A stretch of DNA of 64,000 nucleotides from Otatea glauca (taxonomy: Eukaryota; Streptophyta; Magnoliopsida; Poales; Poaceae). The notes below the pieces were generated by a model. The model searched no databases. It was given only the letters and a program-made list of their open reading frames with translations, and had not been told where the DNA came from. The stretch spans positions 11,633,278 to 11,697,277 of the forward strand of contig CM070720.1 in assembly GCA_036346275.1 (NCBI GenBank). The letters run 5' to 3'. This document shows, piece by piece, positions 57,330 through 64,000 of this stretch. The position numbers and the translations under genes are program-made. The first letter of the stretch is position 1, and the number at the start of each line of letters is the position of its first letter.

Positions 57330-59204
57330 TGAAAGACCATGTGGAGGTCTATCCTTAATGGTGATGAGTAATTGACTGTGTTTTAGCATGAAGTGCTTGA
57401 GTTTGAGTTTGATTTGAATTGGATTTTCAAAATGAAGAAATTTGAGTTGTGTCTGTCACGATCGACTCGAGTAGATTGGTAGTTACTAAGTATCGAGTAG
57501 AAATGTTGCTGGGTCAAGCGTCCTGCCGTTAGCTCAACTCGAGTCCTTAGTCTTACCCAATTGTTACTCGATATCATTTTATCGACTTGGTGCCGTAATC
57601 GATCGAGTGGGACATAAGTTCAATAGACTTGGTATCGAGTTGAGGTCGATATACTTGGTATCGAGTTGGTCATGTGGTCGATAGACTTGGCATAGTGATT
57701 GATAGAGCTGCTGCTTTTGTGTCGAGCAAGTGGAGCATTTCGTCCATGGTCGAGTTACTACTCGAGTGAGGAACCTACTCGATGGTTGCAACTCGATGAA
57801 GTCGATACGGTGGTCGGTAGTGCCGACTTGTTGAGCGATGTGAGAATTAATTTTTGCAATTGGATGATTATTGCATATCTTTGTTGGACATTGCTGTGTG
57901 ATGGGTTTTCCTTATTTTTTATGGTTTCAGGACGATGAAGCTAGATCATGGTGAGGCGAAGGATGATTGGGACTAAGCGAGGTGCGCCGGAGGTTCAGAC
58001 GATCGGGGATCACCGGAAGTTGATAGGAGACGGAGTCATGGTAAGCCGTGAAGATAAAGAATGGACGAGATGCTAGCTAGGCACTGCATGGATCAATGAG
58101 GGCCATTGGATCTTGGTCTAGTTGATAAGTTAGCGGGTCTAGTTAGTATGCTTTGAAACCGTGCAAGAAAACCCATTTGCTTGTTGAGTTTTGGATTAGC
58201 CCTTGCATGGTTGTATGAGTGGGTCAATCCTAGCCCTTAATGATGTGCCTTAGGGTTTAGGACTAATCCAAGGGTGGAGGATGACCCAAGAGTAGTATAA
58301 ATAGAGGGGTAGGGTTAGCCCTCCTCCTCTTTAAGGTTTTTGAGGTTTTGTGCTCTTTCGAGCTTTGCCCACTTTGTTGTGTGGCTTTGTAAACCTCCAT
58401 TCCAGAAATGAAAGTTTAATCCATTCCTCTCAATTCTGAATTTTTTTTCCGCATGTACATTCCGCACTTAAATTCAGTCTTTACATTCTTGCAATTTACA
58501 TTTATGCAATTTGTATTTTCCTCCCCTCCTTCTACATGCTTTTAGATCTTTTCTCGAGAATGTATGATTGATGGATGAGTCTTCTTCTGCACCATATCCT
58601 AATCATCTAGGCAAATATTGTGTTCTTTCTTGCAAGAAACCGATTTTTGTTCTTGAGAGCATCAGTCTTCGAAGATTGGGTTTTTGGGAGTTCTTATCTT
58701 GTGTTCTAGCTTGATATGACATGTGGGAAGGCATCTAGGATCATCTTGATCATCAAGAACCCACGAGCTAGCTGAGAGCAAAGTTTTTTATTTTGAACCC
58801 GTTCTTGAACACTCTTCCGTAAATTTGAAAAAGATCAGAACTTTGACGTCGATTCTTGTAATCGACGGTTGGAATAGATTCCTGACATCCATAGGAAGGT
58901 GTCCCCAAAGTTTTATTGAGTTTGGATCAGCGGATCAAAAGATTCATCAATTTTCCTTTTTGAGCCCGTGCTGAAATCACATTTGTTCGCCTATTTTTCC
59001 TGTAGCTACAGTAACCCGACACTACCGCTATAGTACCCTAGTAGTGCCGAGTTTGTGGTAGTGCCGGTATCAGGCTAAAAATTGTGAAAACTGACTCTTT
59101 TACTTCCATTTGATTCCTAAGGGTTTTGGCTTGGTTTCTTTGGTGGATAAAATTTATTTTGAGATCATTCACCCCCCCCATCTGATCGCCATATCGGTCC
59201 TTCA
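57330..59204 (+). repeat. Diverged solo LTR of the A/B Copia family (1875 bp)
   Basis: Starts TGAAAGACCATGTGGAGG and ends TATCGGTCCTTCA, like the A/B LTR. It is flanked by a perfect 5-bp target duplication CTCTT (57325-57329 and 59205-59209). A TATA box TATAAATA is at 58296-58303. It is longer and clearly more divergent than the other four copies, with CGAGT-rich sequence at 57465-57830 in place of the short segment of A/B. No internal region is present, so it arose by LTR-LTR recombination. Confidence 0.92.
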
Positions 59205-59209
59205 CTCTT

Positions 59210-59401
59210 TCAAGAGCAGCGATTAACTCTTACTAGACAATGACACCTTTCACCAAACAATGCCATATGCTAAAATTTCCCCCATAGTCAAATTGCTCAA
59301 CATGATTCCACATAGTCGACGTAAATCTTTATTTTAGGCCACTGACGCTTTATTGACCTTCTCACAAATCTGATAAATCCTGCAATACATCTGATACCAC
59401 T
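59210..59401 (-). pseudogene. K gag N-terminal part and primer binding site
   Basis: In element orientation a primer binding site (AGTGGTATCAGATG) follows the LTR, then MWNHVEQFDYGGNFSIWH, a Copia gag N-terminus, and after frame loss LIAALE just before the solo LTR. The rest continues left of the solo LTR at 57324. Confidence 0.65.
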
Positions 59402-59544
59402 TGTTACACTCTTATTCCCCTTCTTACGCGCAGCAGCAACTTGATCAAATCAGAGTTTTATGAGATACGACACGAGAGTGCACGGTCTTAAGAACGAAAA
59501 AGATAAATCTTAGAGAGAACGAAAATAACAACATTGAAGCAACC
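59402..59544 (-). repeat. 5' LTR of K, inner fragment
   Basis: + strand TGTTACACTC...GAAGCAACC, homologous to the start of 55343-55822. Broken at CAACC (59540-59544) by element T and resumed at 63838. Confidence 0.78.
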
Positions 59545-60418
59545 TGTTGGCGCCGAAAAATATGATGAAGGATTGATCGGCTCAAACACACACAAACACC
59601 GGGTTTAAGCTGGTTCGCGGTGTGCCAGCCGATTTGATCTTGCAATCGACAAGATAAATAGGTACAAACCGATATAATCGGCTTAAACCAAGATAAATGA
59701 GCATCTTAGTCGATTAGATGTTAATTTCGGCTAGATGGATCTAAGTGACTATTACAGTCGATTAGACAATATGTAAAGGTATGTTTTCCCAAGAAAAAGG
59801 TGATGCGCAACAAGATCGATATGGAAACAAACCTGGGATAACTGGCATAATTGAAGATGACCAACAATCGGCCATGTGCAACTTTACTAATCAAAGTCGA
59901 ATTATACAGAAGATTTTAAGTTATAAAAGCTACTCCTAGTTGATAGAAAGTAAATAAAAAGTAGATGCGAGTTGATTGATTGGATCTAGGCATCTTTTCT
60001 TATCACCTCTAGACCTCTTATATAGCACTTAGGCCGATCGTATTCTCCTGCAATTCTTGCAAACACATGATTTGTATAGGTCTTAACTTTCAAAAGATTA
60101 ACTTCTCACCGAGCCGATATCGGCTAAGACTATCTATGTTTAACTTTATTTTCCTAAATCGGCTACATCTGATAAATCTTGGTGTTAACAATATCACTTA
60201 GGCTGATCGTATCCTTCTCCGACTCAAGATCCGCAATGCGTATCGGCCTCAACTTTTCGGAGATAAATTACTCTTTGAGCCGATATCGGCTAAGACTCTC
60301 CATATTGAACTCTATATCGCTATAATTCCAATTGTAACTTATCTTCTCCCTTTTAATGATATCACCGTAAATATCTAATTTCATCTTTGACCTAACAAAT
60401 CGGTTATGCCTTGCCTAG
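59545..60418 (-). repeat. 3' LTR of T, start deleted
   Basis: + strand TGTTGGCGCCGAAAAATATG..., matching 62974-63832 up to GGTTATGCCTTGCC (about 60415); the last bases, TTTAGGTGCTAACA, are absent. It contains two tandem units of about 167 bp (60026-60194 and 60195-60361), each with the palindrome AGCCGATATCGGCT (60112-60125, 60278-60291). Confidence 0.87.
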
Positions 60419-61312
60419 ATTGGCTTCGTGGAACTAAAATCATCGACCGAATCCGGTTTTTTTCCTCCACTCTTTTCTCACAATTTTAATCAGATCAAGA
60501 TCATTAAAAGTTTCGTCCCTTTGTTTTTCTTGTTCAGCTTCCCTCATCTCTTGCGTCCTTAGCCGATGTAGCCTTCTTCTTTGTGGTCTCACTTTTGGTT
60601 CGATCGACCAACATATTTTTCCTACCAGATCCATACTAGCCACAGAGCTAGTCCCCTCATCTTGGTCTTGTTTCTGACTTATGATCGGCTTGGAAATCCT
60701 TTGTTGGACCGTTCTTAAATCAGACTCATCTTGATCTTGTTTCTAGCTTACAGTCGGCTTAGAAATTCTATCTTTAGCCATCCGTCACTGCCTGTCACCT
60801 TGATATGGGTAATGTTGCATCGGACATGTGTTTGGTGATGGCAAAGTTGATCCCCTCTCCCAGCAAAATTGCCTAAAAGGGCACCACTGGTGAGCTCTTT
60901 CAGGGCTGCTTGGCCTATATTTATTAACTGGCCGATGTGGAGAACTTCGTCGTGGCCTTTCATTCCTCCTTTCATATTTTGCCAGTAGTTGGGAAAAAGT
61001 GAGCTTCCGCTTCTGTATTAGCTTAGGTAGTGGCAATGCTCTCTTAGCCTTATAACCCTTTGGCGTAATTGTTCTTAAATTTTTCCCTTCACTATCGGCT
61101 TCTATTTGTATAGAGCCAACAATAATCATGAGGGTCTTATTGCCATCAGAATTTGATTGTACATCGGCTTGATGCATCATTTTTGTAGCCGATGATATAT
61201 GAATTTGATACTTATGTTCTGCATCTTGTGTCGGCTCTTCCTTTTTTAGCTCAATGGACCATGTTAATTGAAAAAGGATCAGTGTCCAACTGCATCGTCG
61301 GCTCTTCTGCAA
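60419..61312 (-). pseudogene. Post-gag segment of T
   Basis: The minus-strand frames 60785-61312 and 60440-60783 continue from gag. LIQKRKLTFSQLLAKYERRN (about 60960-61020) and HRPVNKYRPSSPERAHQWCP are Arg/Pro-rich, nucleocapsid-like. Then a tandem peptide repeat (RISKPTVS-KQDQDE and RISKPIISQKQDQDE, about 60680-60775) and RPQRRRLHRLRTQEMREAEQ (about 60540-60600), which resembles the gag-protease linker of Tat-type elements. TAG in the first repeat replaces an expected CAG. No catalytic domain follows. Confidence 0.65.
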
Positions 61313-61313
61313 A

Positions 61314-62144
61314 TTATAATTGGTTATCCTCTATAGCCGATTGTATCTTGTCTTTGTTATTCCTGAATTCATCTTTGAAGCCCTTATTATCGAAGAAACG
61401 ACTTTCTTGAGCTGATACTCGTTGCAGGAGATGACTTAAATTGGTAAATTCCTGCCCGCCAAATTTTTCTCTTAATGGGGGTATCAACCCCTGGAAAGTT
61501 AAATCGGTCAACTGATTATCAAGCAGGGTAAAACTAAAATACCGATTTCTCACTTTCCTGAATATCTTAACATAATCATTTACAAATCCCCCGGACTTCT
61601 GTTGGACAGAACTTAGATATGAAATCATAAGCTCTAAACTTCCACAGAAAAAGTATTCGTGGAATCGGCTTTCCAAATCGGCCCAAGTGTTGACCGAATT
61701 TGAGGGTAATGTGGTAAACCACGTAAAAGCCACCCCTGATAGAGATAGTGGGAACAATTTTACCTTTAAACTATCAGAGTGGGCCGCTTCTCCGCATTGC
61801 GCAATGAAGCGGCCAATATGTTCTAAGGTGGTGATGCAATCGTCTCCTGAAAATTTCACAAAATCAAGGACTCTGAAATTATTGGGGTATGGTATCCGAT
61901 TAATATAATCAGGATACGGCCCACTAGCCGAATCCCGCTTTTGGTCAGTATACCAAATTGGTCTCGCAATCTCGTGGTTATTTGATCGCCCAAGTGGTTG
62001 TAGTAGCCGATAGTAGTTGTGGTGTTTGGCAACTACGATCATAGTTGGCATGTTGCCCCCAGGTACAGAATCGGCTTGATATAGCACCTGAGCTGATGGA
62101 GGCTGATATAATGGTTCATAGCCAATTGTCGGCTTCCTAGCCAA
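61314..62144 (-). CDS. gag of T (capsid), 276 codons
   Basis: An uninterrupted minus-strand frame encoding a Retrotrans_gag capsid: PNNFRVLDFVKFSGDDCITTLEHIGRF at about residues 87-113, then KVKLFPLSLSGVAFTWFTTLP, WADLESRFHEYF and ADQLTDLTFQGL-like sequence, with LREKFGGQEFTNLSHLLQRV near the C-terminus. These are diagnostic capsid motifs. The N-terminal 80 residues are Pro/Tyr-rich. The Met at 62144 may be internal, since a further minus-strand frame (62487-62879) lies upstream with stops between. It is the only essentially intact gag in the window. Confidence 0.85.
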   Translation of the reverse strand: MARKPTIGYEPLYQPPSAQVLYQADSVPGGNMPTMIVVAKHHNYYRLLQPLGRSNNHEIARPIWYTDQKRDSASGPYPDYINRIPYPNNFRVLDFVKFSGDDCITTLEHIGRFIAQCGEAAHSDSLKVKLFPLSLSGVAFTWFTTLPSNSVNTWADLESRFHEYFFCGSLELMISYLSSVQQKSGGFVNDYVKIFRKVRNRYFSFTLLDNQLTDLTFQGLIPPLREKFGGQEFTNLSHLLQRVSAQESRFFDNKGFKDEFRNNKDKIQSAIEDNQL

Positions 62145-62973
62145 CTGTCGGCTTCCTAGCCATCAGCTCTGGCAACGAAACAAAGCGCTCTGAGTAAGTT
62201 ACGACCTTATATGGAGCCGGATTCCTTTATAGAATTGGCTCAGCGTACTGTGGATGTACTGGAGGTTCAATCAGCTGAGAGACCGATTTTGGGTAGATGT
62301 AAAACGGAGCCGATGGTTGTAAGTTGGCTTGGGGTCCAACCGGGTATCATCGGTGTGTGCCTGATAATGGTGAATATTGCTGGAGCCTGGCTCCCGTGGT
62401 AAAACTACGGTCGGCTGTGTTGGCAGCAAAGTAGGTATTGGAGGCAATAGCCTAAGATCGGCTTCTGGTTTTAAGCTCTAAGTGTACTAGGCTACGGAAT
62501 AGACCAGGTATGTTGGCAAGGTTTGCATCGGGTCAAGTACAGTTCCTGCCGATACTAGCTCTTGCGCTATGGTTTTGACGTTGTTAGCTATCATCGGCTT
62601 AAGTGTAGTTACCAGAGCTGATGATTGATTGGTCACAGCGTGATGTATAAATTGGTTAATCATCTTAGACAATTCAGCCTAAGTAGGTATATATCGGCTT
62701 ACCAGTTGATTATCTGATGGCATCGCAGCGTCTTTGTCATCGGAGAAGTTGACCGTTGGCAATGCGATCTTTTGAGTAATACCAAGCCGAGTTTTCTGGT
62801 AGCAGTTTAACATTATCTCTTCTAGTGCGATTTTTCGATCTTCAATGTCCTTTGATGTTTCTATTGTTAAATCATCCAAAGGTAGGGATGATTATAGCAT
62901 CGAATTGACATTGATGGAATAATTGGTTTTCCTAAGGAAAACATTGTGCGTCCCGCCGGGCGTGCCAAAAGTG
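62145..62973 (-). other. Leader of T with ORF fragments
   Basis: Between 5' LTR and gag. Minus-strand frames at 62487-62672 (MSKMINQFIHHAVTNQSS) and 62679-62879 (MDDLTIETSKDIEDRKIALE) are probably the N-terminal part of a longer gag, broken by a TAG at about 62679. The bases after the LTR in element orientation read CACTTTTGGCACGCCCGGCGGG, where the TGGCACGCC part may be a primer binding site for a non-Met tRNA. A 20-bp tandem repeat (GTCGGCTTCCTAGCCAACT) is at about 62120-62160. Confidence 0.6.
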
Positions 62974-63832
62974 TGTTGGTGCCGAAAAATATGATGAAGG
63001 ATTGATCGGCTCAAACACACGCAAACACTGGGTTTAAGCTGGTTCGTTGCGTGCTAGCAGATTTGATCTTGCAATCGGCAAGATAAATAGGTGAAAACCG
63101 ATATAATCGGCTTAAACCACGATAAATGAGCATCTCAGCCGATTAGATGATACATTCGATTAGACGATAGGTAAATATATGTTTTCTCCCGGAAAAGGCG
63201 ATGTGCAACAAGATCGGTATGGAGACAAACCTGGGATAACTAGCGTAATTGAAGATGACCAACAATCGGTGATGCACAACTTTATTGATCAAAATCGAAT
63301 TACAGAGAAGATTCTAAGTTACAAAAGCTACTCCTAGTTGACAGAAAGTAAATAAAAAGTAGATGCGAGTTGATTGATTGGCTCTAGGCATCTTTTCTTA
63401 TCACCTCTAGACCTCTTATATAGCACTTAGGCCGATCATATCCTCCTCCGATTCTTGCAAACACATGATTCGTATCGGCCTCAACTTCAAAAAGATTAAA
63501 TTCTCTCTGAGCCGATATCGGCTAAGACTATCCATGTTTAACCTTATCTTCCTAAATCGGCTACATCTGCTAAATCTTGGTGTCAACAATATCACTTAGG
63601 CTGATCGTATCCTTCTCTGACTCAAGATCCACAATGCGTGTCAGCCTCAACTTCTGGAGATAAATTACTCTTTGAGCCGATATTGGCTAAGACTCTCCAT
63701 ATTGAACTCCATAGCGGCTATAATTCCAATTGTAACTTATCTTTTCCCTTTTTAACCGATATCGCCGTAAATATCTAATTTCATCTTTGACCAAACAAAT
63801 CGGTTATGCCTTGCCAAATTTAGGTGCTAACA
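62974..63832 (-). repeat. 5' LTR of T (859 bp)
   Basis: + strand TGTTGGTGCCGAAAA...GGTGCTAACA with CAACC after it. Contains the same two internal units, with palindromes at 63510-63523 (perfect) and 63675-63688 (one change). Confidence 0.88.
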
Positions 63833-63837
63833 CAACC

Positions 63838-64000
63838 ATAATGAGACAGAAAGATTTTGCGAAGCCGACCGTAAATTCTTTATATACAACCTCAAAAGAG
63901 TACAAGGGATTGCTTCTCTCCCACAACCCGTCGAACCTTTTAAGACCCTCGAATTCTTGTCCTATAGAATAATCTAGTGCGAAAGAATAACTTAGCCTGT
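63838..64000 (-). repeat. 5' LTR of K, outer fragment, runs off the window
   Basis: Resumes after element T: ATAATGAGACAGAAAGATTTTGCGAAGCCGACC..., collinear with about 55450-55610 of the other K LTR. The element end and its target duplication lie beyond 64000. Confidence 0.75.

Larger units (their letters stand above)
59545..63832 (-). mobile_element. Tat-like Ty3/Gypsy deletion derivative T (gag only)
   Basis: A 4.3 kb element with LTRs of about 860 bp and a perfect 5-bp target duplication CAACC (59540-59544 and 63833-63837), inserted in the K LTR. In element orientation: 5' LTR (63832-62974), leader, gag, a short post-gag segment, then directly the 3' LTR. Protease, RT and integrase are missing, and the 3' LTR lacks its first 15-20 bases, so one deletion removed pol, polypurine tract and LTR start. 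The gag type suggests the non-chromoviral Tat group. It would depend on other elements to move. Confidence 0.85.
55343..64000 (-). mobile_element. Copia remnant K (Tork/TNT1-like), nested insertions, runs off window
   Basis: A reverse-oriented Copia element. In element orientation the 5' LTR is on the right (59402-59544 and 63838-64000 onward, split by element T) and the 3' LTR on the left (55343-55822). The primer binding site AGTGGTATCAGATG follows the 5' LTR (+ strand 59388-59401), and a purine tract AAGGTGAAGAT precedes the 3' LTR (+ strand 55823-55833). The internal region, without the solo LTR at 57330-59204, is only about 1.7 kb and shows gag only, so pol has been lost. Confidence 0.8.

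Overview
The window is plant nuclear heterochromatin, most likely from a grass. It is almost entirely nested LTR retrotransposons: Ty1/Copia of SIRE/Maximus type, Ty3/Gypsy chromoviruses of Tekay/Del and probable CRM (centromeric) type, a Tat-like Gypsy deletion derivative, a Tork/TNT1-like Copia remnant, solo LTRs and one tRNA-derived SINE. I see no intact cellular gene, rRNA, tRNA gene or CRISPR array. Lineage names rest on protein motifs and LTR termini recognised by eye, not on a search.

Layout. 1-4259 is the 3' part of a Copia element (A) ending in a 1.64 kb LTR. 4260-7430, 23435-24074 and 52111-54231 are pieces of an older host element (H): an ORF of about 430 codons plus degraded continuation, then a polypurine tract and a 1.8 kb LTR. 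A Gypsy solo LTR (X; 7431-9758 continued at 22731-23434, 5-bp duplication TGAAA) split the H ORF. X was then split by a Tekay-type element (G; 9759-22730) with 3.7 kb LTRs. A Copia element of the same family as A (B; 34167-52105, duplication CTTAG) inserted downstream of the H ORF and was itself split by a reverse-oriented, CRM-like Gypsy element (42802-49655).

A tandem duplication of about 10.1 kb lies over this. 16704-26744 (G reverse transcriptase to Copia B gag) is repeated at 26763-36837. The two copies meet at a Copia-gag/Gypsy-RT junction with an 18-bp filler copied from 93 bp downstream of the junction.

Right of H, 54232-55342 is flanking DNA with a possible exon remnant and a SINE with a 13-bp target duplication. 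55343-64000 is a reverse-oriented Tork/TNT1-like Copia remnant (K), interrupted by a diverged A/B-type solo LTR (57330-59204, duplication CTCTT) and by a Tat-like gag-only element (T; 59545-63832, duplication CAACC). Most coding regions carry stops and frameshifts. Many stops look like CAR-to-TAR changes, and many copy-to-copy differences are 1-4 nt indels, so some breakage could be assembly error.

The most notable signals are: (1) a 70-bp-period array of GGTCCGGCG hairpins directly upstream of the TATA box in the H LTR, with the same words upstream of the H ORF; (2) the tandem duplication with a templated junction; (3) an extra ORF between the primer binding site and gag of the Tekay element; (4) saturation of element T with the word AGCCGAT/ATCGGCT, including a 14-bp palindrome.
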